Of a stretch of 64,000 nt of DNA, positions 27,070-35,881 are shown piece after piece (the first letter of the stretch is position 1; each line of letters opens with the position of its first letter). Source of the stretch: an uncultured Cytophagales bacterium. Lineage in GTDB: Bacteria > Bacteroidota > Bacteroidia > Cytophagales > Thermonemataceae. The position numbers and the translations under genes were made by a program. The notes beneath the pieces were generated by a model. The model ran no database searches and was not told where the DNA came from. It saw only the letters and a program-made list of their open reading frames with translations. The stretch covers positions 19,058 through 83,057 of the forward strand of contig CALEMF010000112.1 in assembly GCA_937911505.1 (NCBI GenBank). Reading direction: 5' to 3'.

Positions 27070-27129
27070 AGTATATGTTTTCCTCCTTTAACTTAAAAAA
27101 GAAAAAGAAGGTTTTATTCGATAATAAAG

Positions 27130-27158
27130 AGGAGGCAGTTATTAGCAAACCGCCTCCT
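27130..27158 (-). terminator. Terminator after hemA
   Basis: AGGAGGC (27130-27136) pairs with GCCTCCT (27152-27158). Read on the minus strand the hairpin is followed by CTTTATT, so it lies between the hemA stop and the carbonic anhydrase gene. Confidence 0.55.
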
Positions 27159-27185
27159 TTAAAGATTTTGTAGTATATATTTCGA

Positions 27186-28460
27186 TTACTTGGTTTTACT
27201 TGATTCGTTTTGCTTCTCAAGGTTGAATAAGTCATTGAGTACGTCAATGAGGGTATCTGCTTCTCCTCGCTTACATGCTGCTTTCAACTGTAATACAGGG
27301 AGTTTAATTATTTTTTGCATCATTCCTCTGGTTACCTTATCTACTAATGCCTGCTCCTCCTCACTCATGCTTTTGAGATAGCGCGCCATTTCTTCGTGAC
27401 GAATCTGCTCTAAAGCATCTTTCAGTTTATGAATAGTAGGTGAAATCTCCATCTCCTTCGTCCAATTTTTAAAGTCACGGATGGCTTCTTCAATAATTTG
27501 CTCCACCAACGGAATCGCTGCTAAACGTTGCTTTAAGGCCTCATCTGCACGCATCTGTAACTGATCCACATCGTATACTAGCATACCTGGAACGCTCTCT
27601 ACATCTTGTGCAACGCTTCTTGGTACAGAAAGGTCTATGAAGTACTTATAGGAATATTGATTAATAGAAGCGATTTGCTCTTTGACGATAAAGGGATCGT
27701 TACGAGCAATCGACGAAATTACTACATCAGCTTCCTTGATATGTTGCCATACTTGATCGAATGAGTTTGCTTGAAAACCACACTCATCTGCCAAGGTTTG
27801 TGCTTTTTCAAAAGTACGATTGATGATATCTACATTTTTGAAATCTTTGCTCACTAAATTTCTGCACACATCCTGACCAATTTCACCAACCCCTAGTACT
27901 AATACCTTGGGAGCTACTAAGTCGTTTGTAAGCTGTTCTATCAGCTCTACTGCAGCATAAGAAGTAGAAGCGGCACCATCCCTAAAAGGTGTTTCCTGTA
28001 CCACTCTTTTATTAGTAAAAAAGATGGTATGCATCAGTCGATGCAGGAAGTGGCCTGCTAGCCCTTCATCTGCTGTCCACTGATAGGCTTTTTTTACTTG
28101 GTTGGGTATCTGCATATCACCCACTACTTGTGACTCCAGACCGATTGCCACTCTAAATAAGTGTCTAATAGCCACCAAGCCCTCCATTTTTTGGAAATGG
28201 GAGGTATAGTTTTGTATTTCAGTTGCTTCCTTTTGTATACCTATCAACTTAATGAGGGTATTATGATGATCTTTTGAAGCTGTGTAATAAATCTCTGTAC
28301 GATTACAAGTAGAAAGAATGAGCATTTCTTCTACTTCTACGTAATCTTTAATATTGGCTAGTATTTTCTTACAAGTGTTCTCGTCTAAAGCAACTTTCTC
28401 CCTTACTTCTAAGGGGGCGTTCTTGTACGATAAACTAATCGCTCTAAACTGGTAATGCAT
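27186..28460 (-). CDS. hemA: Glutamyl-tRNA reductase
   Basis: HemA carries out the first committed step of C5 tetrapyrrole synthesis, reducing glutamyl-tRNA to glutamate-1-semialdehyde with NADPH. The 424-residue protein has the nucleophile Cys52 in ILSTCNRTEIY, the conserved GLESQVVGDMQIPNQVKKAY segment, the NADPH-binding VLGVGEIGQDVCRNL, and a C-terminal helical dimerisation domain. It is divergent from the histidine kinase gene. A possible minus-strand -7 element (TATTTTTG) lies at 28485-28492. hemL and hemB are not in the window. Confidence 0.96.
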   Translation of the reverse strand: MHYQFRAISLSYKNAPLEVREKVALDENTCKKILANIKDYVEVEEMLILSTCNRTEIYYTASKDHHNTLIKLIGIQKEATEIQNYTSHFQKMEGLVAIRHLFRVAIGLESQVVGDMQIPNQVKKAYQWTADEGLAGHFLHRLMHTIFFTNKRVVQETPFRDGAASTSYAAVELIEQLTNDLVAPKVLVLGVGEIGQDVCRNLVSKDFKNVDIINRTFEKAQTLADECGFQANSFDQVWQHIKEADVVISSIARNDPFIVKEQIASINQYSYKYFIDLSVPRSVAQDVESVPGMLVYDVDQLQMRADEALKQRLAAIPLVEQIIEEAIRDFKNWTKEMEISPTIHKLKDALEQIRHEEMARYLKSMSEEEQALVDKVTRGMMQKIIKLPVLQLKAACKRGEADTLIDVLNDLFNLEKQNESSKTK

Positions 28461-28593
28461 GTTTATTCCTTTCTTGATATGTTACAAAAATAACATTATT
28501 CTTTTCTACATATGTATGACTTTTATCAGTATTAATCTATTTATAACTATTCTAAATAGAATTTTACCGATAAGAGGCTTTCCCTATTTTTGT

Positions 28594-28624
28594 TTTGCTT
28601 CACCTCTGTAATATAATATCTTTG
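28594..28624 (+). promoter_or_regulatory. Promoter of the histidine kinase gene
   Basis: TTTG (28594-28597), 19 bp, TATCTTTG (28617-28624): an exact match to the Bacteroidota consensus, ending 31 bp before the ATG. Confidence 0.75.
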
Positions 28625-28655
28625 TTATACCTGAAAGTTTGGTAAATAGTATTTT

Positions 28656-29909
28656 ATGAATATCTATCAACATAAGTCTGAGTTTAAAATTGTCATATTT
28701 TCCTTAGCGCTTGTCATAGGGTTGGCTTCCTTGTACTATACCAATAGCTTAGTAAATAAGTTAGTAGAACGAGAGAAAGAGCAGATAGAACTCTACGCAG
28801 CGGCTCTTCGCTACACACTAGATATCGAAAACGACCAACCACTCACTTTCATTTATCAGGAGATCATTTTGTCCAACAAATCAATTCCTGTTATCTCTAC
28901 GGATATTGATGGGAATATTCTTTCACAAAAAAATATTCGTTTTCCTAAAAACGCTAGTGAAGAGGAGAAACAGCGTATTTTAGAGAATGAACTGGAAGTG
29001 ATGAAAGAGGAAAATCCACCTATCGTAATGGTATTTGGTCAGAATAAAGAGAATAGAAATTTTATTTACTACCGAAACTCTTACTTGATTTACCAGCTTC
29101 GCTACTATCCCTATGCACAACTGAGTGTAATTGCTATTTTTGGATTTCTGACTTACATGGCCTTTAATTACTCCCGTAAAGCAGAACAAAATCGTGTTTG
29201 GATCGGTCTGGCAAAGGAAACGGCTCATCAACTGGGTACACCCATTTCCTCTCTAATGGCTTGGGTAGAATACTTGCGTGATGATGACTTACTAAAGCAT
29301 AGTGAGGTATTACCTGAATTGGAGAAGGATGTGAAGCGTCTAGAAATGATTACTGCCCGCTTCTCTAACATTGGCTCTAAGCCTGCGCTTCATAGCGAAG
29401 ATGTGCACGGAGTAGTGAAAGGAATTGTCTCCTACTTAAGGCCACGTATCTCTAATAAGGTAGATATACATATTATTAACTATTTACTTCCTGAGACACA
29501 GGTAAAAATGAATCGTTATTTGTTTGAATGGGTAGTAGAAAACTTATGTAAAAATGCAGTGGACGCCATGAATAGTGTGGGTAGTATAGAGATAAAACTT
29601 AAGATTACTGCTAATCATAGAAAAATCATCATTGATATTTCCGATACAGGCAAGGGTATTCAGAAATCTAAGATCAAGAAAGTTTTTGAGCCAGGTTATA
29701 CAACCAAAAAAAGAGGTTGGGGATTAGGGCTTACGCTGGCTAAGCGTATCATAGAGGATTACCACGGTGGAAAGATATTTGTAAAGAGTTCAGAACCTAA
29801 TAAAGGAAGTAAGTTTCGCATCGTGCTTAATCAGGAAACGCCAGAAGGGATCTTTAAAAAGTATGAGATTGTCAATAAGCTCAATCCTTTCACAGAACAA
29901 GTACAATAG
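28656..29909 (+). CDS. Membrane sensor histidine kinase
   Basis: The 417-residue inner-membrane kinase has TM1 at about 11-29, a ~120-residue periplasmic sensor loop and TM2 at about 154-171. A dimerisation helix follows with the phospho-acceptor His191 in KETAHQLGTPISSL. The ATPase domain has an N box with Asn296/Asn300, G1 DTGKG at 330-334, an F box (VFEPGYTT) and G2 GWGLGL at 354-359. No response regulator gene is adjacent, so it is an orphan kinase. The ligand is unknown. It has its own near-consensus promoter. Confidence 0.93.
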   Translation: MNIYQHKSEFKIVIFSLALVIGLASLYYTNSLVNKLVEREKEQIELYAAALRYTLDIENDQPLTFIYQEIILSNKSIPVISTDIDGNILSQKNIRFPKNASEEEKQRILENELEVMKEENPPIVMVFGQNKENRNFIYYRNSYLIYQLRYYPYAQLSVIAIFGFLTYMAFNYSRKAEQNRVWIGLAKETAHQLGTPISSLMAWVEYLRDDDLLKHSEVLPELEKDVKRLEMITARFSNIGSKPALHSEDVHGVVKGIVSYLRPRISNKVDIHIINYLLPETQVKMNRYLFEWVVENLCKNAVDAMNSVGSIEIKLKITANHRKIIIDISDTGKGIQKSKIKKVFEPGYTTKKRGWGLGLTLAKRIIEDYHGGKIFVKSSEPNKGSKFRIVLNQETPEGIFKKYEIVNKLNPFTEQVQ

Positions 29910-29969
29910 AAGTGGTTTATATCTGTAATATACCTAGAAAAGAACTATGAAAAACGCTTCTAAACGCCC

Positions 29970-30389
29970 TTACTTACCAAAGTATTTCTCTCTTAACTTA
30001 TCGTCATAAAGGTCTGCATAGTAGCCAATTCGATCAAGCATCGCTGAGGCTTCACTCTTATCGAGTCCTTGTGCTTCTCGAATCATTTTGATGTAGGCGT
30101 AATTGTCTTTTACTGTAAAGGCTACACCATAAAGTGTATGGTTAATTTGGAGTAATTCGTGAAAAAAAGCTTCTCTATTTTCTGTAGGTACACCTACCAC
30201 TGGTGAGAGTAGCTGAAAGTAAATCTGCTTATTACTCTCCATTTCCCATACATCTACCCATACACTAGCCGAACCCCGCTTGAGGTTCCACTGTCCTTCT
30301 AATTCTCCTCGTGAAGAAATGGGATCTACGCCTAAGTCTTTTATGCAAGTCTCAACAATTTCGTAGTAATGTTTTATGCTCTCAGCCAT
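29970..30389 (-). CDS. YbjN-like / secretion-chaperone-fold protein
   Basis: The 139-residue soluble protein resembles YbjN-domain proteins, which share the fold of type III secretion chaperones. Suggestive parts are the alternating strand/helix pattern with ASVWVDVWEMESNKQIYFQLLSPVVGVP and the LLQINHTLYGVAFTVKDNYAYI segment. The function of this group is not settled. It is convergent with the histidine kinase gene. An unexplained 11-bp inverted repeat lies upstream at 30465-30492. Confidence 0.7.
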   Translation of the reverse strand: MAESIKHYYEIVETCIKDLGVDPISSRGELEGQWNLKRGSASVWVDVWEMESNKQIYFQLLSPVVGVPTENREAFFHELLQINHTLYGVAFTVKDNYAYIKMIREAQGLDKSEASAMLDRIGYYADLYDDKLREKYFGK

Positions 30390-30464
30390 AAATGTAGCTT
30401 TTCAAGTATGTTTAATTCCTGAAAGATCAAAAAGTAAGAAATCAATGCTTTTGCATAAATTTCC

Positions 30465-30492
30465 TGTGCAAATATAAAATAATATTTGCACA
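30465..30492. repeat. Perfect 11-bp inverted repeat upstream of the YbjN-like gene
   Basis: TGTGCAAATAT (30465-30475) and ATATTTGCACA (30482-30492) flank a 6-bp spacer. The left arm contains a minus-strand -7-like TATATTTG. There is no T-tail on either side, so an operator is as likely as a hairpin. Confidence 0.55.
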
Positions 30493-30493
30493 A

Positions 30494-32176
30494 TCATAAT
30501 TCCTCTTTCAAATCTCTTACAAAAAAAGCAAATCCACCTTCTCGCTTCAATAGCCTGAACTGAGGATGTTCTTTTTGCATCCGTTCTATATCAGTTACTT
30601 TTAGTACAAAATATACTTTTTTGTCTACGTTCCCTTCCAAAAGCCACTCTTCGTTAAGGCGGCCTTGCTCATCATACACTTCAGAATGATTGTAGGGAGG
30701 TACCTTGAAGTAGAAGTAGTGGGCATAACTTTTAAACCATAAGGTACTTACGTATACATCTTCTCCTTGTAATTGCTCGTAGAAGTTAACGGCAGGTCGT
30801 TGAGAATAGGCTTCGACTTTGGGAACAATCACCGCTAGGTAACCCAACATACAAAAAGCAGTAGCATAGAAAATACTCAGTATACCACCGATGAACTGCT
30901 TACGTTCCAGTAACCAACTGCCCACAATGACCATCAGCCAGTATATCAGCCCAAATAAAAACTCCCATCCTCCCCATTGAACTTCTGTCTTTAAGCAAGC
31001 TACTGCAAAAGGATCATCAATTAAATGGTAAAAAGCATTTTTGTAATAAGCAAAAAGGGGTAATCCGATAAGTAAAACTGAAAAAACTGTACCTAAAACA
31101 ACTACTAAAGCTAGTGTGTAACGTGCTACCTTCTTGTCACGCTCCAGTAGAAAGTACAAGCTATAAGCAGCCAGAAAAGAAAGCGGAAAGTAGGCCATAG
31201 AAGAATAGTGTACGATCTTCGTCTTTACAATTGTAAAGACAATCATCACCACCCAAAATAGAATAAGCATCCAGAGGCGGAAGTCAGGTTTCGTTACGTC
31301 ATCATAATCTTCTTTTTTTACAAAGCTTTTTAGTGCAAAGGCAGACATAGGAAAACAACCCAGAAAAACTACTACAAAATGATAGTAAAAGGGTTGTTCG
31401 TGTCCTGCATCTGCAATAACGAGTAACCTAATCTGATAACGTATGAACTCCTCGAAAAACCAGATACCATTTTTAGCAAGCTCTACGCCATACCAAACGG
31501 AAGTTACTAGCAATATGCTTATTGCAAAGGCTAGTATATTTTTAAAACTTGTTACGATAGTAAAACGCTGTGCTATCCAAAACACAAGGAAAGTTAAAAA
31601 CACCAATAAAAAGCCTACAGGGCCTTTGGTCAAAACGGCCAGTCCGGTAAAAACGCCTGCATAAATCGCATACCTAAGGCTCATAGGTTGTTTTCGATGA
31701 TGGATGGTCATAGCAAGATAAACGATCCCTAAGAAGATAAAAAAGTTAAATACAGGGTCGATGATCGCTGATTTAAAATATAAATGAGGTAAGAAAGAAC
31801 CCAAATAAACGACCCCCCACAAAAAACCAAAACGCCCATCGTACAAGCGCTTTCCTACACGATAGAAAACGAATAAAGTAAGGACACCAAAGAGCGCATT
31901 GGGCAATCTAGCGGCGAATTCATTGACGCCCAACAGTTGCATAGCGGCGGCTTGCAACCAAAAGAAGAGAGGTGGCTTCTCCCAGAAAGGCTTAAAGTTG
32001 ATCTGTACCTTAAAGTAATCACCCGTAACAAGCATCTCACGTGCAGACTCCGCGAAGTTAATCTCGTCCCAGTCAAATAGATGTACAGACCAAAGAAATG
32101 GTATAAAAAAAAAGAGACCTGAGAGTATTAAGATAGGCAAGTGCAGCGCATGTTGCTTATCGAAAAGTCGACTCAT
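30494..32176 (-). CDS. Glycosyltransferase family 39-type membrane protein (ArnT/PMT-like)
   Basis: This polytopic inner-membrane glycosyltransferase is predicted to use a lipid-linked sugar to modify a periplasmic acceptor. The ATG at 32176 gives 560 residues; the open frame continues to a TTG at 32236, which I consider less likely. The catalytic acidic motif FDWDEINFAESAREM lies in the first periplasmic loop (Asp35, Asp37, Glu38). WEKPPLFFWLQA and FAARLPNALFGV follow, then about ten hydrophobic helices. Donor and acceptor cannot be read from the sequence. Confidence 0.88.
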   Translation of the reverse strand: MSRLFDKQHALHLPILILSGLFFFIPFLWSVHLFDWDEINFAESAREMLVTGDYFKVQINFKPFWEKPPLFFWLQAAAMQLLGVNEFAARLPNALFGVLTLFVFYRVGKRLYDGRFGFLWGVVYLGSFLPHLYFKSAIIDPVFNFFIFLGIVYLAMTIHHRKQPMSLRYAIYAGVFTGLAVLTKGPVGFLLVFLTFLVFWIAQRFTIVTSFKNILAFAISILLVTSVWYGVELAKNGIWFFEEFIRYQIRLLVIADAGHEQPFYYHFVVVFLGCFPMSAFALKSFVKKEDYDDVTKPDFRLWMLILFWVVMIVFTIVKTKIVHYSSMAYFPLSFLAAYSLYFLLERDKKVARYTLALVVVLGTVFSVLLIGLPLFAYYKNAFYHLIDDPFAVACLKTEVQWGGWEFLFGLIYWLMVIVGSWLLERKQFIGGILSIFYATAFCMLGYLAVIVPKVEAYSQRPAVNFYEQLQGEDVYVSTLWFKSYAHYFYFKVPPYNHSEVYDEQGRLNEEWLLEGNVDKKVYFVLKVTDIERMQKEHPQFRLLKREGGFAFFVRDLKEEL

Positions 32177-32282
32177 ATATGATGCTATTTTTGAGTGTAC
32201 ATTAACAAAGGAAGAGATACATTCTACAAAAGCCAAATTTTTGAATAGCTTTCCTACAAGTTGTCTTGCCCACTATTGATTG

Positions 32283-32594
32283 CTATTTCTCAACTTTTGA
32301 TAGCGATACGTTAGTAAAGGTAAACCCTACTCCTTCTGAAGTCTCTTCAAAATCTACTTGTAAATTGACTAAATACATGAGATGTGCCTTCTCTATAAGT
32401 ACTGTTATCCCTTCGTAGTGGTAAGTAAGGTCGCTCTTCTTGGGTTTGTCGAACCCTAGCAAGAAACTCGCACCACATCCTCCTCCTTTAATACCAATTC
32501 GTAAGGCATATTCTTCAGGAATTCCCTTGTGTTGTATAATATTTTTTATCTCTTTTAGAGCGTTTGTAGTGATATCAATGGGTAATTCGAGCAT
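32283..32594 (-). CDS. IscA/HesB-like protein lacking the C-terminal cysteine pair
   Basis: The 103-residue protein is of the A-type iron-sulfur carrier family, recognisable by ALRIGIKGGGCGASFLLGFD with Cys40. Normal A-type carriers have a second site of the form CxC near the C-terminus. Here the tail reads GVGFTFTNVSLSKVEK and no other Cys is present in the protein. Cluster transfer by the usual three-Cys site is therefore not possible; a structural or regulatory role, or binding via a dimer of Cys40, is open. It is divergent from the gene at 32680. Confidence 0.82.
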   Translation of the reverse strand: MLELPIDITTNALKEIKNIIQHKGIPEEYALRIGIKGGGCGASFLLGFDKPKKSDLTYHYEGITVLIEKAHLMYLVNLQVDFEETSEGVGFTFTNVSLSKVEK

Positions 32595-32679
32595 ATTGTA
32601 ACGACTATTTTTTCCACTCTCGTAAAATTAATTATTTTTGAAACAGTAATATGATCTGAAAAATTCTTTTTTGTACTCC

Positions 32680-33204
32680 ATGACTACGCTCCTTGCCGAT
32701 TTAGCCAAGATTATCATTCCAGCCGCATTAGTATTATATGGCATGTATCTCACTATACGCTCCTTCTTGAGTAAAGATTTTCAAAGAAGGCTTACTGAAA
32801 TAAAACTTAAGCACACAGAAACTATTCTGACGAGCCGCCTCCAAGCCTATGAACGTATGTGTTTGTTTCTAGAAAGAATCACTCCTCCTAATATGCTTGT
32901 GCGTATTAACCCAAGTGAGTTTATCACTGGTGAACTACAACAGATTATGCTTCACGAGGTTCGTAATGAGTTTGCACATAACCTTTCTCAGCAAGTGTAT
33001 ATGAGTAATAAAGCTTGGGACGCCATTAAGAAAGCCAAAGAGGAAATCATTACGCTTATCAACAATACCGCTATGCAACTTCCAGAAGAAGCGAAGGGAT
33101 TAGAATTTGCCAAGTTGATTTTAGAAAATATGCGTGAATACAACATAGATCCTACTACGGAGGCGCTTAATTTTATAAAGGAAGAAATCCAAGAACTTTT
33201 CTAG
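32680..33204 (+). CDS. Conserved membrane-anchored protein of unknown function
   Basis: From ATG 32680 the protein is 174 residues; a TTG at 32671 would add three. One N-terminal transmembrane helix (about 8-28, IIIPAALVLYGMYLTIRSFL) is followed by a cytoplasmic helical domain with RLQAYERMCLFLERITPPNMLVRI and LHEVRNEFAHNLSQQVYMS. I recall similar proteins as conserved in Bacteroidota, without known function. Its stop overlaps the convergent MerC-like gene by four bases. Confidence 0.78.
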   Translation: MTTLLADLAKIIIPAALVLYGMYLTIRSFLSKDFQRRLTEIKLKHTETILTSRLQAYERMCLFLERITPPNMLVRINPSEFITGELQQIMLHEVRNEFAHNLSQQVYMSNKAWDAIKKAKEEIITLINNTAMQLPEEAKGLEFAKLILENMREYNIDPTTEALNFIKEEIQELF

Positions 33205-33614
33205 GCTGGTAAGCGACACGATTTGCTACTCCTCAGCGCGCGCCAGTTAAATAAGTAAGCCAATAAGATGATACTAGCACCTATGATAGAGAGTACTACA
33301 GTAAAGTGATGCCAACTGTGGGCAACAAACATAAAAGTAAAGCCTACCAATAGTAGATATAGTGCCGTAGACTGTTTGTGCCGCTTACGATCCTTTATCA
33401 AAATATACAAGGCATACCCCAAACTTATTAGTAATACGACCCACTCTATTACCTCCATAGCAACGAATTCTAAACCCAAAAAGGGTAAAGAAGTAATAAA
33501 AAAGGGCATAATAGCACAATGTATGGCGCATAAGAGCGGTAGACTTAGCGCTATTTTATTGGTGGTAGAAGTGTTCTTAGTAGAACTAGAAGGTAGTTTT
33601 TTAGTCGTTTGCAT
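33201..33614 (-). CDS. MerC-domain membrane protein
   Basis: The 137-residue protein has four hydrophobic helices and the MerC-like opening SLPLLCAIHCAIMPFF, with a Cys-x-x-x-Cys pair at the first membrane segment. In mercury operons MerC imports Hg(II), but no mer genes are near. Chromosomal Bacteroidota homologues are generally of unknown function. It lies downstream of the DsbA-family gene on the same strand, and a small TGCAACAAAGTTGCA hairpin (33647-33661) sits between them. Confidence 0.82.
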   Translation of the reverse strand: MQTTKKLPSSSTKNTSTTNKIALSLPLLCAIHCAIMPFFITSLPFLGLEFVAMEVIEWVVLLISLGYALYILIKDRKRHKQSTALYLLLVGFTFMFVAHSWHHFTVVLSIIGASIILLAYLFNWRALRSSKSCRLPA

Positions 33615-33685
33615 ACTCTAGACTTTGGAGTATAACTAGCTTAAATGCAACAAAGTTGCAAGTAAAGAAAATTTATTTTTATTCA

Positions 33686-34375
33686 TTAGCAATCACCCTC
33701 TGCTACATCACAAGCACCTGTTGTATCTGTTGTTTCTTGTTTTGCCTTGGTAAACACATTCACAAAACTTTCTACGGACTGTGCTCCTGAGACAGCATAT
33801 TGATTATTGATGATAAAAAGGGGTACGCCGCTGATCCCTTGAGTAGCTAAATGTTTTAGTACAGCAATGGTTTCTTCTCTGAAATGCTCTCCCAGAACAG
33901 CTTCTTTGGCTTCTTCAGTTGTGTAACCCACCTGCTCTAGCAGGCTAATCAATACGTTGTTGTCGAGTAAATCAAGGTTTTGCTCAAAGTTAGCTTTAAA
34001 GAATACTTCTGCCAATTGGTTTTGTCTTCCTTTTTCTAAGGCGAAGCGAAGCAAACGGTGTAAATGGAAGGTATTGATTGCTTTTTTTGTATTAACGAAA
34101 TCAAAATTGATACCTTCTGCTTTTCCTATTTGTGTTACCTGATCAAACGTTTGTTGCATTTGGGCTGCTGAACCGAACTTCTGCGTCATGTAGCTTTCCC
34201 AGTCAATCCCTTCTGCTGGAATAGTAGCATTGAGTTGAAAGGGATGCCAAAATACCTCAAATGTGTACGTCTCTGCTAGTTGCAGCATAGCACGCTCTAG
34301 GCGTCGCTTACCGATAAAACACCAGGGACAAACCACATCAGACACAATATCAACGGTTATTTTTACCTTTTCCAT
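33686..34375 (-). CDS. DsbA-family (FrnE-like) thiol oxidoreductase
   Basis: This thioredoxin-fold protein of the 2-hydroxychromene-2-carboxylate isomerase/DsbA group has an active site Cys16-Pro-Trp-Cys19 and cis-Pro in GISGVPLFIINNQYAVSGAQ. The start at ATG 34375 (EKVKITVDIVSDVVCPWC) gives 229 residues; the upstream extension of the frame is Cys-rich and unlikely. There is no signal peptide, so it is probably cytoplasmic. The C-terminal tail adds two more cysteines (ACDVAEGDC), a frequent feature of this group that could serve a redox or metal role. Confidence 0.9.
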   Translation of the reverse strand: MEKVKITVDIVSDVVCPWCFIGKRRLERAMLQLAETYTFEVFWHPFQLNATIPAEGIDWESYMTQKFGSAAQMQQTFDQVTQIGKAEGINFDFVNTKKAINTFHLHRLLRFALEKGRQNQLAEVFFKANFEQNLDLLDNNVLISLLEQVGYTTEEAKEAVLGEHFREETIAVLKHLATQGISGVPLFIINNQYAVSGAQSVESFVNVFTKAKQETTDTTGACDVAEGDC

Positions 34376-34452
34376 TTTACTCTTTTTTTCACTCCATCTA
34401 TGACAGTTACAAGCGGGCAAAGGTTCAGTTTGTTTATAGTACTTGCTGTTGC

Positions 34453-35715
34453 TTATAAAGATTTTACCACTGCTCTATAGCTTGCCTGTGTCTTTTGCTC
34501 TAGACACACTTTCTTATTGGCTAATATTTTATCCAGTGTGGGGGTATCGTAGTTGAGAATTGTAATTAATTCCGAGTCTTTTTCGTCTATGATCTCAAAC
34601 TCTGTTTGCAAGTACTCTTTCAGCTCTTCTATCTTCCTGAGGTTATTTTCCGTACAGATCGAGAAGGAAATGGCAGTGCTTTGCATCAAGTTAATTTTGA
34701 TATTGAACTTAGTAAGTGCATTGAGTATAATACTCAAATTCTGCTCAGTAATAAAGGTAAGGTCCTTCACCTTGAACGTTACTAGAATTTGGTTAAACTT
34801 AAAAATAATACTAGGTACTTGCTTATCTGTTTTTTCTCCGTTGATACAAGTGCCTGTTTTCTCAGGGTTTACAAACGAACGTACGTATAAAGGAATGGTT
34901 TTATTAGCAAGTGGCTTGATCGTTTTCGGATGTATGACGTGTGCTCCATAGAAAGTCATCTCTGCCGCTTCTTTATAAGTCAGGTATTCAAAAAGCTTTG
35001 TATCTGTAATCAGTTTAGGGTCTGCATTGAGAATCCCAGGTACATCCTTCCAAATCGTAGCAGAGGCCGCCTTTAGGCAAGCAGCAAACAACGCCGCGGA
35101 GTAGTCTGATCCTTCTCTGCCGAGTGTAGTTGTTTTACCACCGATTGTCCCTCCTAAAAAACCTTGCGTAATGACGATTTTCTCACTGAGAATGGGAACC
35201 AATTCTTTTTGTATAAGACTCTCCGACCAAACAAGGTCTACTTTTCCTTCTCGCCATCTATTATTCGTTTTGATGTACTGCCTTGCATCAACCCACTCAC
35301 TATTTATGGCTTGGCTATTAAGATAAAGGTGGATGATATTGGTAGAAATGAGCTCTCCAAAAGAGACAACCTGATCGTAAGCTTCATCAAAGGCTTCTAG
35401 ATTAATTTTATTTGCAAGCGTATCTTTTAGTTTAGCAATGTAGTAATCTAAAGTGGTATAAGCTAAGTGCCCTTCTTCAAACAAGTCTTTTAAAATCGTT
35501 AAATGATACTGCTTAATTGCTTCTATTGCTGTATCATAAGGCTTTTTTTGAAAATAAGTATCAAGTAGTTGCTCTAAGGCGTTGGTGGTCTTACCCATCG
35601 CAGATACCACTACTAGTAGGTTGTGTATATCGCCATGATCCCTTATAATAGCAGCTACATTTCTAACTGCTTCGGCTTCTTTTACAGAAGCCCCTCCAAA
35701 TTTAAAAACACGCAT
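34453..35715 (-). CDS. lysC: Aspartate kinase (monofunctional)
   Basis: This enzyme makes 4-phospho-L-aspartate, the entry to lysine, threonine and methionine. The 420-residue protein has the KFGGASV motif at 5-11, the kinase core with TTLGREGSDYSAALFA, and the C-terminal ACT regulatory region (about 290-410). The absence of a homoserine dehydrogenase domain shows it is monofunctional, in agreement with the separate homoserine dehydrogenase gene at the right edge. It is divergent from fbp. No lysine riboswitch is visible upstream. Confidence 0.94.
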   Translation of the reverse strand: MRVFKFGGASVKEAEAVRNVAAIIRDHGDIHNLLVVVSAMGKTTNALEQLLDTYFQKKPYDTAIEAIKQYHLTILKDLFEEGHLAYTTLDYYIAKLKDTLANKINLEAFDEAYDQVVSFGELISTNIIHLYLNSQAINSEWVDARQYIKTNNRWREGKVDLVWSESLIQKELVPILSEKIVITQGFLGGTIGGKTTTLGREGSDYSAALFAACLKAASATIWKDVPGILNADPKLITDTKLFEYLTYKEAAEMTFYGAHVIHPKTIKPLANKTIPLYVRSFVNPEKTGTCINGEKTDKQVPSIIFKFNQILVTFKVKDLTFITEQNLSIILNALTKFNIKINLMQSTAISFSICTENNLRKIEELKEYLQTEFEIIDEKDSELITILNYDTPTLDKILANKKVCLEQKTQASYRAVVKSL

Positions 35716-35835
35716 CTTTGTGTGAAATTAACTATTAAATGTTTAAACAACTTTTTTGATACAGAATACAAACATAGAAAATAAATCGCTTGATACATCT
35801 TTTTCCTCCTTATTCCTTATACGGCAAATATTTCG

Positions 35836-35843
35836 TACATTTG
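35836..35843 (+). promoter_or_regulatory. Possible -7 element upstream of fbp
   Basis: TACATTTG is an exact TAnnTTTG match, 39 bp before the ATG; the -33 region lacks a clear TTTG. Confidence 0.4.
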
Positions 35844-35881
35844 TACTTATTTTATATAGATTGTGAAAAAGATTAGTTTAG

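Noticed and set aside
33201..33614. Mercury resistance operon
   Set aside because: Only a single MerC-like gene is present, without merA, merP, merT or a MerR regulator nearby.
35716..35881. Lysine riboswitch upstream of aspartate kinase
   Set aside because: The divergent lysC-fbp gap is too short and AT-rich with no multi-stem structure.
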